Positions 33,348 through 42,202 of a stretch of 64,000 nucleotides of DNA are shown piece after piece. Positions within the stretch are counted from its first letter, which is position 1, and every line of letters starts with the position of its first letter. Origin of the DNA: Phytohabitans sp036906915. Its GTDB lineage: Bacteria > Actinomycetota > Actinomycetes > Mycobacteriales > Micromonosporaceae. The position numbers were made by a program, and so were the translations under genes. The notes beneath the pieces are model-generated. The model ran no database searches. It saw only the letters and a program-made list of their open reading frames with translations, and had not been told where the DNA came from. The stretch covers positions 186,001 through 250,000 of the forward strand of contig NZ_JBAKHX010000004.1 of assembly GCF_036906915.1 (NCBI RefSeq), in the 5' to 3' direction.

Positions 33348-34856
33348 CTAAAGGACGAATGAATCCGTCCAGAGCTGGCGTGACCTGCCCGAGAGGGCGT
33401 CCAGCATGGCGGCCGCCTGCCCGTCGGTGAGCGCCGCCACGAAGTCGATGATCGCCCGGCCGCGGGCCTGCACCGCCCGGTCCGGCGTGGCCGGGTCCAG
33501 CTCGGCGTCGGCCATCTCCACCAGATCGTGCAGGCGCCTCGGCAACCGCGCCTGCTCGTCCGGGTCGAGCAGCCAGGCGTGCAGCGCCTCGACGAGCGTG
33601 CCCAGCAGGTTGGCCTGGCCGCGCTGGTGCAGCGCCAGGTCGGGCCGGGCCAGCACGAACCGGTGGTGCACGAACTTCAGCACCTGTACCTCGTGCCACT
33701 GCGCGGGCCCGAGCAGTACGTGCCCGGAGCGCACCGGCGGCTGCGCCTCCACCGTGATCGCGTCGATGAACCGGCGGGTCCAGCGTGCCGAGAACCGGGC
33801 CACGTACTGCTCGGCCTCCACCGACCCGTCGAACGGCGCCGCCAGCAGCCCGTCGACCAACTCGTGGCGGACCTGCTCCACCGCGTCGACGAACGCCGTG
33901 TCGTCGCTGATCCAGCGGTCCTTGCGGTGCAGTTGGCGGCGCAGCTGCTCGATCGAGCGCCCCGGACGGCGGGATGCGGCGTCGAGCGCGGCGGCGGGCA
34001 GCTCCCGAAGCTCGGCGCGCTCGTTCTGCCAGGCGATCAGCTCGGCGGCCACCGCACCCTGCTGGAGCACGCCGACCCGGTAGAAGTCCTCGACGTCGTG
34101 GATCGCGTACGCGATGTCGTCGGCGGTGTCCATGACCGAGGCCTCGACGGTCTGCTGCCAGTCGCTGATCCGGCCGGCGAACGGCTCTCGGGCCTGCCGC
34201 AGGTCGTCGACCTCGGTGCGGTACGCGCTGAACTTCGCGGAACCGCTCGACGGGTCGTCGGGCGGGACGCTCGCACCCCTGGGTGGCGGATCGAGCAGGC
34301 GCGGGTGCGGGTCCGGGTAGTCGTGCCGGGTCCAGGGGTACTTGAGCATGGCCGCGCGGACCGCCGCCGTCAGGTCCAGCCCGGTGGCCTCGCCGCGAAT
34401 CTCTGTGCTCGTCACGATCCGGTACGACTGGGCGTTGCCCTCGAAGCCGTCCGGCACACCGAGGCGGTGCCGGGCGAGCCGGTCGAGGACCTGCTCGCCG
34501 AGGTGTCCGAACGGTGGGTGACCCAGATCGTGACCGAGCGCCGCCGCCTCGACCACATCGGGGTCCAGGCCACCGAGCTTGTCGAGCAGCACCCGGTACC
34601 GGTCGTCGGCGAGCAACCGCTCGGCGATCGCGCGCGCCACCTGGGCGACCTTGAGGCTGTGCGTGAGCCGGTTGTGCACGAGCAGGCCCGAGCCGCCCGG
34701 GCTGATGACCTGGGTGACGCTGCCCAGCCGGCTGAAGAACGGCGAACTGACGATCCGGTCGCGGTCGACCCGGAACGGGCTGGCCGCCAGGTCACCGGGC
34801 GCGATCGACGTGCCACCGAAGAGCCGGCGGGCGCGCGGGTCGGCCATCTCATCCAT
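33348..34856 (-). CDS. dgt: Deoxyguanosinetriphosphate triphosphohydrolase (dGTPase)
   Basis: The 502 residues are of the HD superfamily: RLTHSLKV (His66), AALGHDLGHPPFGHLGE (His109-Asp110, His113, His118) and the downstream metal-ligand Asp in TADDIAYAIHDVED. It hydrolyses dNTPs to deoxynucleosides and triphosphate. Length fits the type II long form. It starts 9 bases after the LuxR-type gene, on the same strand. Confidence 0.93.
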   Translation of the reverse strand: MDEMADPRARRLFGGTSIAPGDLAASPFRVDRDRIVSSPFFSRLGSVTQVISPGGSGLLVHNRLTHSLKVAQVARAIAERLLADDRYRVLLDKLGGLDPDVVEAAALGHDLGHPPFGHLGEQVLDRLARHRLGVPDGFEGNAQSYRIVTSTEIRGEATGLDLTAAVRAAMLKYPWTRHDYPDPHPRLLDPPPRGASVPPDDPSSGSAKFSAYRTEVDDLRQAREPFAGRISDWQQTVEASVMDTADDIAYAIHDVEDFYRVGVLQQGAVAAELIAWQNERAELRELPAAALDAASRRPGRSIEQLRRQLHRKDRWISDDTAFVDAVEQVRHELVDGLLAAPFDGSVEAEQYVARFSARWTRRFIDAITVEAQPPVRSGHVLLGPAQWHEVQVLKFVHHRFVLARPDLALHQRGQANLLGTLVEALHAWLLDPDEQARLPRRLHDLVEMADAELDPATPDRAVQARGRAIIDFVAALTDGQAAAMLDALSGRSRQLWTDSFVL

Positions 34857-34865
34857 GATCCGACG

Positions 34866-35828
34866 CTACCGGCTGGTCAGGTTGTGTACCGCCCAGAGCG
34901 CCGCTTCGGTGCGCGACGCCGAACGCGTCTTGCGCAGCAGGTTCGAGACGTGCACTGTCACCGTGCGGATCGAGATGCCGAGCGAGCGCGCCACCTGCTT
35001 GTTCGACATGCCGGCCGCGAGGCAGGTGAGCACCTCGACCTCGCGGGCGGTCAGGTCCGGCGCAGGCCCGGCACCTGCCAGTCGCAGGTGCTCGGGGAGC
35101 GGCTCGTCGACCAGTGACTTCTCGTCGCCCGCGGCGACCAGCAGCTCGGTGAGCCAGTACGGGTTGCCGCCGGTCCGCTCGTGCACCGCCTGCGCGACCG
35201 CCGGCGACGTCGACGGGTACACCTCGGAGAGCACCGACGCGACGTCGGTGGGGCTGAGCGGTCCGAGGTGCTGCCGGATCGCGCCCGGCACGCCGGACAG
35301 GCGCGCCAGGGTGCGTGCCACCACCGGGGTCTCTGGTGGCCGGCTGGTGACTATCAGCAGCGCCGGCGGTTCGGATGCGACCGCCAGCTCGCCGATCAGG
35401 TTGAGGCTCGCCGGGTCGAGGGCATGCAGGTCTTCGACCACCAGCACCGCCGGACCGGCACCGACCATGGTTCGCACCGCCCGCACGGCCAGCCGTAGTA
35501 ACGCGTCTGGTGCGAAGCGCTCGCGCGGGGCGTCGGGCAGTTGAGCGAGCCAGGCGAGGGCATCCGGGGGTAGGGGCAGGTCAAGGGTTCGCCGGCTCAG
35601 CACCGCGGCCAGCCAGTCATACGGCGCCGGTGTGTGCAGCCGCGCCGCGCCGGACAGCACGAGGTCGGGACGCGGAGTGAACGCGTCGAGCGCGGCGGCG
35701 ACCAGTAGGCTCTTGCCCATGCCCGCGGCGCCGGTAATCACCACAGGCAGTGGCGTGCTGCCCAGTTGTGACCACGCGCGGACCAGCTCCGCGAGGTGGT
35801 CCGCGCGACCGACCATGGACACCGGCAT
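34866..35828 (-). CDS. LuxR-family regulator with short AAA/NTPase domain
   Basis: The 320 residues hold an N-terminal ATPase with P-loop GAAGMGKSLL (about 33-42) and Walker B VLVVEDLHALDP, a short middle part, and a C-terminal LuxR helix-turn-helix (LTAREVEVLTCLAAGMSNKQVARSLGISIRTVTVHVSNLLRKTRSASR). It resembles LAL regulators but at one third of their usual 900 residues. ATG 35828 is chosen since VGRADHLAEL starts right after. It is divergent from the PP2C gene across a 65-base gap. Confidence 0.88.
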   Translation of the reverse strand: MPVSMVGRADHLAELVRAWSQLGSTPLPVVITGAAGMGKSLLVAAALDAFTPRPDLVLSGAARLHTPAPYDWLAAVLSRRTLDLPLPPDALAWLAQLPDAPRERFAPDALLRLAVRAVRTMVGAGPAVLVVEDLHALDPASLNLIGELAVASEPPALLIVTSRPPETPVVARTLARLSGVPGAIRQHLGPLSPTDVASVLSEVYPSTSPAVAQAVHERTGGNPYWLTELLVAAGDEKSLVDEPLPEHLRLAGAGPAPDLTAREVEVLTCLAAGMSNKQVARSLGISIRTVTVHVSNLLRKTRSASRTEAALWAVHNLTSR

Positions 35829-35861
35829 CACGGCTTCACGATACGTACAAGTGCGTAGAGA

Positions 35862-35873
35862 CACCGTACGGTG
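35862..35873. promoter_or_regulatory. 12-bp perfect palindrome in divergent promoter
   Basis: CACCGTACGGTG lies between the LuxR-type and PP2C genes. It is a candidate operator, possibly for the LuxR-type protein; the length is short and this is inference. Confidence 0.35.
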
Positions 35874-35893
35874 CTCTTGGCAGGCTGGATGAC

Positions 35894-36610
35894 ATGAGCT
35901 TGATCTTGCGCGCGGCCATGCTCAGCGACGTCGGCCTCGTCCGGTCGAACAACGAAGACTCGGCGTTCGCCGGCCGTCGGCTGCTCGTCATCGCCGACGG
36001 CATCGGTGGATTGCCGGCGGGCGAGTTGGCGAGCGATCTGATCGTCAAGATGCTGGCGCCACTCGACGAGGGGCCCGAGCCGGAGCACCCGCTCGCGTCG
36101 CTCCGCGAGGCGGTCGAGGCCGCCAACCGGCAGATCCGCGAGACCGCCGAGGCGGAGCCCGGCCGCGAGGGCATGGGTTCGACCGTCACCGCGCTGCTGA
36201 TGGCCAGCGAGCAGATCGCGCTGTTCCATGTGGGCGACTCCCGGGCGTACCTCATGCGCGAGGGCGCGCTGTCGCAGCTCACCAAGGACGACACATACGT
36301 GCAGACACTGGTCGACCACGGAGTGCTGACGCCGGAGGAGGCACGCGCCCACCCGCAACGCTCGGTGGTGACACAGGCGGTGCAGGGGGATGAGTTCACG
36401 CCGTCTGGCGCGATCCTGAGCCCGCAGGCCGGCGACCGGTATCTGCTGTGCAGCGACGGACTGTCCGACTACGTGTCCGAAGAGGCGATCGCCGCGACCA
36501 TGCGCACCTACCCGGACCAGCGGGAATGTGTCGAGGGACTGGTGCAGCACGCCCTTCACGCCGGCGCCCCGGACAACGTGTCGGTCATCGTCGCGGACGT
36601 GTCCGCCTAG
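35894..36610 (+). CDS. PP2C-type Ser/Thr protein phosphatase
   Basis: The 238 residues have the PPM fold: SDVGLVRSNNED, LVIADGIGGLPAGE (Asp35 metal site), GMGSTVTALL, FHVGDSRAYL, YLLCSDGLSDYVSEE and APDNVSVIVAD. It is probably a cytoplasmic counterpart of PknB-like kinases. There is no transmembrane segment, unlike PstP. It is followed after 9 bases by tex. Confidence 0.93.
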   Translation: MSLILRAAMLSDVGLVRSNNEDSAFAGRRLLVIADGIGGLPAGELASDLIVKMLAPLDEGPEPEHPLASLREAVEAANRQIRETAEAEPGREGMGSTVTALLMASEQIALFHVGDSRAYLMREGALSQLTKDDTYVQTLVDHGVLTPEEARAHPQRSVVTQAVQGDEFTPSGAILSPQAGDRYLLCSDGLSDYVSEEAIAATMRTYPDQRECVEGLVQHALHAGAPDNVSVIVADVSA

Positions 36611-36619
36611 GATCCTTGC

Positions 36620-38968
36620 GTGACGACTTCGCTTCAAGAGCGGATCGCCGAGGAGCTCGGCGTCCGGGAACGGCAGGTGGCGGCGGCGGTCGAGCTGCTC
36701 GACGGCGGTGCCACCGTGCCGTTCATCGCCCGCTACCGCAAGGAAGCCACCGGCGCGCTCGACGACGCCCAACTGCGCACGCTGGAAGAGCGGCTGCGCT
36801 ACCTGCGCGAGATGGAGGAGCGGCGCACCGCGATCCTCGAGTCGATCCGCGGCCAGGGAAAGCTCGACGAGGCGCTCGAAGCGCAGATCATGGCCGCCGA
36901 CTCGAAGGCCCGCCTGGAAGACATCTACCTGCCGTACAAGCCGAAGCGGCGAACCAAGGCGCAGATCGCGCGCGAGGCCGGCCTGGAGCCGCTCGCTGAT
37001 CTGCTGATCAGCGACCCGAGCCAGGACCCGCAGGCGGCGGCCGCGGGCTTCACCAAGGAGGATCTTGACGCGGCGGCCGCCCTGGAGGGCGCCCGCGCGA
37101 TCCTCGCCGAGCGGTTCGCCGAAGACGCCGACCTGATCGGCGCGCTGCGCGAGCAGATGTGGTCGCGTGGCCGGCTGCTGTCGAAGGTGCGGGAGGGCAA
37201 GCAGGACGAGGGCGCGAAGTTCGCCGACTACTTCGACTTCGCCGAACCGTTCACGAAGCTGCCGTCGCACCGCATCCTGGCGCTGTTCCGGGGCGAGAAG
37301 GAGGAGGTGCTCGACCTGACGCTGGAGCCGGAGGAGCCGCAGCCCGGCCTCGGCTCGTACGAGCAGCGGGTCGCCTCTCACTTCAACATCGCCGACCATG
37401 GCCGGGCCGCCGACCGCTGGCTGCTCGACACCGTACGGTCGGCGTGGCGCACCCGGATCCTGGTGCACCTCGACGTCAACCTGCGCACCCGGTTGTGGCA
37501 GGCGGCCGAAGAGGAAGCCGTGCGCGTCTTCGCGGCCAACCTGCGCGACCTGCTGCTGGCCGCGCCCGCCGGCCCGCGCCGCACGATGGGGCTCGACCCG
37601 GGCTTTCGCACCGGTGTCAAGGTGGCGGTCGTCGACGCCACCGGCAAGGTCGTGGCCACCGACACGATCTACCCGCACGTGCCGCAGCAGCGCTGGGACG
37701 AGTCGATCGCCAAGCTGGCCAAGCTGGCGGCGGCGCACCAGGTGGATCTGGTCGCGATCGGCAACGGCACTGCCTCCCGCGAGACCGACAAGCTCGCCGC
37801 CGACCTGATCACGCGCCACCCGGAGCTGAAGCTCACCAAGGTCATGGTGTCGGAGGCCGGCGCGTCGGTGTACTCGGCGTCCGCGTACGCCTCGGCGGAG
37901 CTGCCCGAGCTCGACGTGTCGCTGCGCGGCGCGGTCTCGATCGCCCGGCGGCTCCAGGACCCGCTCGCCGAGCTGGTCAAGATCGACCCGAAGTCCATCG
38001 GGGTGGGCCAGTACCAGCACGACCTGTCCGAGCTGAAGCTGTCCCGGTCGCTCGACGCGGTGGTCGAAGACTGCGTCAACGCGGTCGGCGTCGACGTCAA
38101 CACCGCGTCCGCCCCGCTGCTCACCCGGGTCTCGGGTATCGGTGAAGGGCTGGCGCACAGCATCGTGCTGCACCGCGACGCCAACGGTCCGTTCCAGTCG
38201 CGGAAGGCACTCAAGGAGGTGCCGCGGCTCGGCCCGAAGGCGTTCGAGCAGTGCGCCGGCTTCCTGCGCATCCGCGGCGGCGACGACCCGCTCGACACCT
38301 CGAGCGTGCACCCCGAGGCATACCCGGTGGTCCGCAGGATCATCGAGGCGACCCGCACCGAGATATCGGGGCTGATCGGCAACGGCCCGGTTCTGCGTTC
38401 ACTAACGCCGACCGAGTTCGTCGACGACAAGTTCGGTTTGCCGACGGTCACCGACATCCTCAAGGAGTTGGAAAAGCCGGGGCGTGACCCGCGACCGGCC
38501 TTCAAGACGGCGACGTTCGCCGAGGGCGTCGAGAAGATCGGCGATCTGCTGCCCGGCATGGTGCTCGAAGGCGTCGTGACCAACGTGGCCGCGTTCGGCG
38601 CGTTCGTCGACGTGGGCGTCCACCAGGATGGTCTGGTGCATGTGTCCGCGATGTCCAAGACGTTCGTCAAGGACCCGCGCGACGTCGTCAAGCCGGGTGA
38701 CATCGTTCGGGTGAAAGTTCTGGACGTCGACGTGCCGCGTAAGCGGATCTCGCTGACCCTCCGGCTCGACGATGGGGCGGACAACCGCGACGAACGCCCC
38801 CGCGGCGAACGCCCTCGTGGCGACAAGGCGCCCAGCAGGCGCCCAGCTCAGCAGGACCGCCAGCCCAAGGCCCAACCGCCGCGGCAGCCGCAGGGTGCGA
38901 TGGCCGACGCGCTTCGACGCGCCGGTCTGGATCAAGGTCTAGGCGGTCAGCGCCGAAACCCGAGATAA
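36620..38968 (+). CDS. tex: Tex-family S1 RNA-binding protein
   Basis: The 782 residues comprise a Tex N-terminal helical domain (VPFIARYRKEATG), a YqgF-like RNase H fold domain (GLDPGFRTGVKVAVVDATGKVV), helix-hairpin-helix repeats (NTASAPLLTRVSGIGEGLAHSIV, LKEVPRLGPKAFEQCAGFLRI), an S1 domain near 640-712 (GMVLEGVVTNVAAFGAFVDVGVHQDGLVHVS), and a basic, disordered tail rich in R, P and Q. It is a conserved transcription accessory factor. GTG 36620 starts 9 bases after the PP2C stop. Confidence 0.95.
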   Translation: MTTSLQERIAEELGVRERQVAAAVELLDGGATVPFIARYRKEATGALDDAQLRTLEERLRYLREMEERRTAILESIRGQGKLDEALEAQIMAADSKARLEDIYLPYKPKRRTKAQIAREAGLEPLADLLISDPSQDPQAAAAGFTKEDLDAAAALEGARAILAERFAEDADLIGALREQMWSRGRLLSKVREGKQDEGAKFADYFDFAEPFTKLPSHRILALFRGEKEEVLDLTLEPEEPQPGLGSYEQRVASHFNIADHGRAADRWLLDTVRSAWRTRILVHLDVNLRTRLWQAAEEEAVRVFAANLRDLLLAAPAGPRRTMGLDPGFRTGVKVAVVDATGKVVATDTIYPHVPQQRWDESIAKLAKLAAAHQVDLVAIGNGTASRETDKLAADLITRHPELKLTKVMVSEAGASVYSASAYASAELPELDVSLRGAVSIARRLQDPLAELVKIDPKSIGVGQYQHDLSELKLSRSLDAVVEDCVNAVGVDVNTASAPLLTRVSGIGEGLAHSIVLHRDANGPFQSRKALKEVPRLGPKAFEQCAGFLRIRGGDDPLDTSSVHPEAYPVVRRIIEATRTEISGLIGNGPVLRSLTPTEFVDDKFGLPTVTDILKELEKPGRDPRPAFKTATFAEGVEKIGDLLPGMVLEGVVTNVAAFGAFVDVGVHQDGLVHVSAMSKTFVKDPRDVVKPGDIVRVKVLDVDVPRKRISLTLRLDDGADNRDERPRGERPRGDKAPSRRPAQQDRQPKAQPPRQPQGAMADALRRAGLDQGLGGQRRNPR

Positions 38969-38996
38969 TCCGAGAAGGTTTCTGTTATTCCGCAGG

Positions 38997-39035
38997 GCGC
39001 ACCCGCATCTCCTATTGCGCAGGGGTCGGGTGCGC
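38997..39035 (+). terminator. Hairpin downstream of tex
   Basis: GCGCACCCG ... CGGGTGCGC, perfect 9-bp stem with a 21-base loop, located between tex and the ECF sigma gene. It may be a terminator of tex or a leader structure of the sigma gene. Confidence 0.5.
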
Positions 39036-39079
39036 TCGGCCGTACGTGCCGAAGAGACGCGAAGTGAGGGTGTCCGCGC

Positions 39080-39634
39080 ATGACGTACGGAATGACCGCA
39101 GGGCGGCATCGCGGCGAAGGAGCCGACGATGCGCTGGTGCGCGAGCTGTATGAGCAGCACGCGGCACCGTTGCTGCGGTTCGTGCTCCAGCTGGTGGCGG
39201 GCGACCGCCAGAAGGCGGAGGACATCGTGCAGGAAACCCTCCTGCGCGGGTGGCGCAACGTCCACCGGTTAGGCGGCGAGGGTCACGGTTCCCTGCGGCC
39301 GTGGCTCGTTACGGTCGCCCGGCGGATCGCGATCGACGAGCACCGCAGCCAGAGCGCTCGGCCGCCGGAGACCTACGGCATCGACCTGGAGACAGTCTCC
39401 GAGCAGGACGAGAGCGAGCGGGTGCTGCGCCGCATGACGGTCACGGCCGCGCTGCGCACGCTCAGCACGCCGCATCAGGAGATCCTGATGGAGACGTACT
39501 TCCGGGGCCGCACCGTGGCGGAGGCCGCTGAGGCGCTCGGCCTCCCCCTCGGCACGGCGAAGTCCCGGGTTTACTACGCGCTGCGCGCCCTGCGCACCGC
39601 GCTGGAGCAGCGTGGGATCACCGACGTCGTCTAG
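39080..39634 (+). CDS. ECF-type RNA polymerase sigma factor
   Basis: The 184 residues contain region 2 (LVRELYEQHAAPLLRFVLQLVAGDRQKAEDIVQETLLRGWRN ... LRPWLVTVARRIAIDEHRS) and region 4 (AALRTLSTPHQEILMETYFRGRTVAEAAEALGLPLGTAKSRVYYALRALR). It resembles the SigL group, usually paired with a zinc anti-sigma factor encoded directly downstream. None is present; the next gene is convergent, and the two stop codons share a CTAG. ATG 39080. Confidence 0.92.
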   Translation: MTYGMTAGRHRGEGADDALVRELYEQHAAPLLRFVLQLVAGDRQKAEDIVQETLLRGWRNVHRLGGEGHGSLRPWLVTVARRIAIDEHRSQSARPPETYGIDLETVSEQDESERVLRRMTVTAALRTLSTPHQEILMETYFRGRTVAEAAEALGLPLGTAKSRVYYALRALRTALEQRGITDVV

Positions 39635-41130
39635 AACGTGACCAGCGGGTCGCCCACGAAGTCCGCGATGAAGTTGACGAAGAAGAAGCCGAAGAAGAGC
39701 ACGTTCGCACCCAGCAGCACGTAGTGCCACGGGCGCGGACGGGCCGGTCGCGGCAGCTTGCTGTTCAGGTACATCAGCATGAACGGGAAGATCAGTGCGC
39801 CCAGGTTCGACATGTTCGCCGACCACTGCACCAGGCTCACCGGCAGCGCCAGGTGCAGGATCACCGAGATCACGACGATCAGCAGCAGCATGAACGGGTA
39901 GTAGAACCGCCGCGGGTCGCCCTCGATCAGCTTGCGCAGCGCTGGGCTGGTGGCGTGTGCCGCGTCGGTGGTCACCCGCACCATCGCCTCGAAGATGCCG
40001 AGCTGGGTGCTGAACAGGATCACCACGCCCAGGACCAGCGCGATGTAGAACAGGACCCGCCCGTACTCGGCGTCGAGCACACCGGCCACGAACGTGGGCA
40101 CGTTGGCCTGAGTCGGCGTCTCACCGGACAGCTCCACCGCGCGGGCCATGAGGATCGTCGGCAGCAGCATGCCCAGCATCGCCCCGACGAAGAACACGCC
40201 CCACATGTCGGTGAGCAGCAGCCGGTACCAGCGGCGCCAGCGCGCGGTGTTGGCGGCGTCGTCCGGGAACGTGACCCCGACCGGCAGGATCTCGCGCCGC
40301 TCGCCGCGCAGGCCGGAGATGTACCCGGTGCGGTACCCCATGCCGTAGCCCTTGTCGCGGTAGTGGCCCATCACGTACCAGTTGAGGCCGGACGCCAGCG
40401 CGGTGAAGCCGGCCAGCGCGCCGAGCTGGGTCGCGGTGATGCCCTCCGGCGGCGAGGCCGGGGTGAAGAAGCCGCGGATGCCCTCCCACCACAGCTCGAA
40501 CGGCACGATGAACAGGTCGATCAGCAGCAGGCCGACGAGGATCGACACGACCATCAGCCAGTTCGCTAGTTCCAGCGCCCGGCTGATGCGGCGGGCGGAC
40601 GCGGTGATCGCGAACACGAGCAGGAGCAGCGCGATGGCCCACAGTCGCGGCTCCTCTGCGCCGGACCTCGGCAGCTCGCCGTGCACCAGCGCGTACATGC
40701 CCTGTCCGGCACCCGCGGCCCAGCCGCCGGCGATGAACGCGAAGATCACGAGTCCCACCGAGACGGGTACCCACAGTAGGAACCCGGGTGGTACGCGCCC
40801 CCAACCGACGACCGGCACCTCGCCGGTCGCCAGCACGTACCGGGAGCACTCGACGTTGTAGAAGGTCTGCAGCAGCGCGGAGATCAGGATCACCCAGCCG
40901 ACGCCCACGAAGCCGTACTGCCCGACCGCCTGCGGCCCCAGCAGCCACTCGCCGCTGCCAACGGAGATGCCAAGCGCGATGAGGCTGGGGCCGATGGCGA
41001 ACTTGACGAGCTCCTTCGGCCCTATGCGGCGAACCCCGAAGACTTCCTCCGGTTCGGGGAGGTCGGCGAGGTCGAGCGGCGGACGGCTGACCCCGAGCTG
41101 GTACGAACGGGGTTCTGTCACATCAGCCAT
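39631..41130 (-). CDS. Nramp-superfamily transporter (atypical)
   Basis: The 499 residues have 11-12 helices. The first helix reads IGPSLIALGISVGSGEWLLGPQA, so the DPGN metal-binding motif of classical Nramp manganese/iron carriers is replaced by a GSGE-type sequence. It therefore belongs to a divergent Nramp-like branch whose substrate is unknown. The C-terminus has the family-like helices HYVLLGANVLFFGFFFVNFIADFVGD. ATG 41130 is directly preceded by an inverted repeat. Confidence 0.82.
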   Translation of the reverse strand: MADVTEPRSYQLGVSRPPLDLADLPEPEEVFGVRRIGPKELVKFAIGPSLIALGISVGSGEWLLGPQAVGQYGFVGVGWVILISALLQTFYNVECSRYVLATGEVPVVGWGRVPPGFLLWVPVSVGLVIFAFIAGGWAAGAGQGMYALVHGELPRSGAEEPRLWAIALLLLVFAITASARRISRALELANWLMVVSILVGLLLIDLFIVPFELWWEGIRGFFTPASPPEGITATQLGALAGFTALASGLNWYVMGHYRDKGYGMGYRTGYISGLRGERREILPVGVTFPDDAANTARWRRWYRLLLTDMWGVFFVGAMLGMLLPTILMARAVELSGETPTQANVPTFVAGVLDAEYGRVLFYIALVLGVVILFSTQLGIFEAMVRVTTDAAHATSPALRKLIEGDPRRFYYPFMLLLIVVISVILHLALPVSLVQWSANMSNLGALIFPFMLMYLNSKLPRPARPRPWHYVLLGANVLFFGFFFVNFIADFVGDPLVTF

Positions 41131-41145
41131 ACGATCAAGGATCGT
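41131..41145 (-). promoter_or_regulatory. Inverted repeat just upstream of Nramp-like gene
   Basis: ACGATC-AAG-GATCGT, perfect 6-bp arms, adjacent to the start codon and next to a TATAGA -10-like box on the minus strand. It is a plausible operator or a 5' leader hairpin. Confidence 0.45.
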
Positions 41146-41170
41146 CTATAACGTGATGTTTGTCACTACA

Positions 41171-42151
41171 TCAACAGGCGCCGAGGTCAGCGAGATCGAT
41201 GGCCTCAGTGGTATTAGCGACGTGCAGGCCCGGGCGCGGGCCACCGGAAAGCGTGTAGATCGACGTGCCGATGGCGACGACACCCAGCCCGTGGCGCGGC
41301 GTCGGCAGCGGCGGCAGGGCCTGCCACGTGCCGGCCCGGACGTCGTACACCTCAGCCTCCTCGAAGGTGGCGTCGGCCTCGCCACCGACCGCGACGATCC
41401 GGCCCGAGCAGGTCGCCGCGGCTGCGAGCCCGCCACGCCGCGTCGGCAGGTCGGGCAGCTTGCGCCACTGGCCGGTACCGGGGTCGTAGACCTCGAAGGC
41501 GGTGAAGTTGCCCTGGCCACCGGCCCGGCCACCGACCGTGTAGACCAGCCCGCCGAAGCCCGCGCCGCCCAGGTGCTCGCGCGGCGTGGGCGGGCCGGGC
41601 GCGGCCGACCAGCGGTCGGCCGCCACGTCGTACACGAGCATCTGCCGCGATAGGCCGCCGGCGTTGACGCCGCCCGCGACGTAGATCTGGCCCTCCACCG
41701 AAATGGCGGTGCCGGCGCCGCGGGGCTGCGGCATGGCGGCCACCGGCCGCCAGACCCCACCATCCAGCCGGTACGCCGCGGCGCTCGCGTCGCCGCCCTC
41801 CTGGAAGCCGCCGAAGAGGTACACCGTGCCGCCGACCGCCGCGGCCATGGCGTGGTTGACGGCTACGGGCAGGTCCGGCCCGCGCTCCCAGCGACCGGTC
41901 GCCGTGTCCAGGATCTCCACCGTGGAGACCGTGCCGCCGTCTTCGCGGTAGCCGCCGATCACGTAGATCCGGGTGCCGACGGCGGCGGCCGCGACCTCGG
42001 TGCGCTCGGACAGCGCCGGGGCGAGCGTGCTCCAGGTGAGCGCGGACGTGACCCTGGGCGCGGGCGTGCCGTTGTCGGGTGCCGGTGGCGCGCTCCTGTC
42101 GGTGCAGGCAGCGGCGAGAAGGACGAGGAGCGCGAGCGATACGCGTCGCAT
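41171..42151 (-). CDS. Kelch-repeat lipoprotein
   Basis: The 326 residues have a lipoprotein signal (SLALLVLLAAAC, Cys16), a Pro-rich linker, then six kelch repeats with the GG...Y...W pattern (RIYVIGGYREDGGTVSTVEILDTATGRWERG; TVYLFGGFQEGGD; QIYVAGGVNAGGLSRQMLVYDVAADRWSAAPG; VYTVGGRAG; RIVAVGGEADATFEEAEVYDVRAGTWQALPP; SIYTLSGG), i.e. a beta-propeller displayed outside the membrane. Partner unknown. Confidence 0.9.
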   Translation of the reverse strand: MRRVSLALLVLLAAACTDRSAPPAPDNGTPAPRVTSALTWSTLAPALSERTEVAAAAVGTRIYVIGGYREDGGTVSTVEILDTATGRWERGPDLPVAVNHAMAAAVGGTVYLFGGFQEGGDASAAAYRLDGGVWRPVAAMPQPRGAGTAISVEGQIYVAGGVNAGGLSRQMLVYDVAADRWSAAPGPPTPREHLGGAGFGGLVYTVGGRAGGQGNFTAFEVYDPGTGQWRKLPDLPTRRGGLAAAATCSGRIVAVGGEADATFEEAEVYDVRAGTWQALPPLPTPRHGLGVVAIGTSIYTLSGGPRPGLHVANTTEAIDLADLGAC

Positions 42152-42202
42152 CCGGGCAGTCTGCCACGCGCCTGCCCGGTCGGGTATGCGATCGTGCGGA
42201 GC

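Noticed and set aside
33528..35117. A 529-codon plus-strand frame opposite the dGTPase gene
   Set aside because: Antisense noise with no motif; the dGTPase HD motifs lie on the other strand.
35828..38311. An 827-codon minus-strand open frame opposite the PP2C and tex genes
   Set aside because: It is a shadow: Arg/His/Leu-rich with no domain, while the plus strand encodes two complete, well-conserved proteins.
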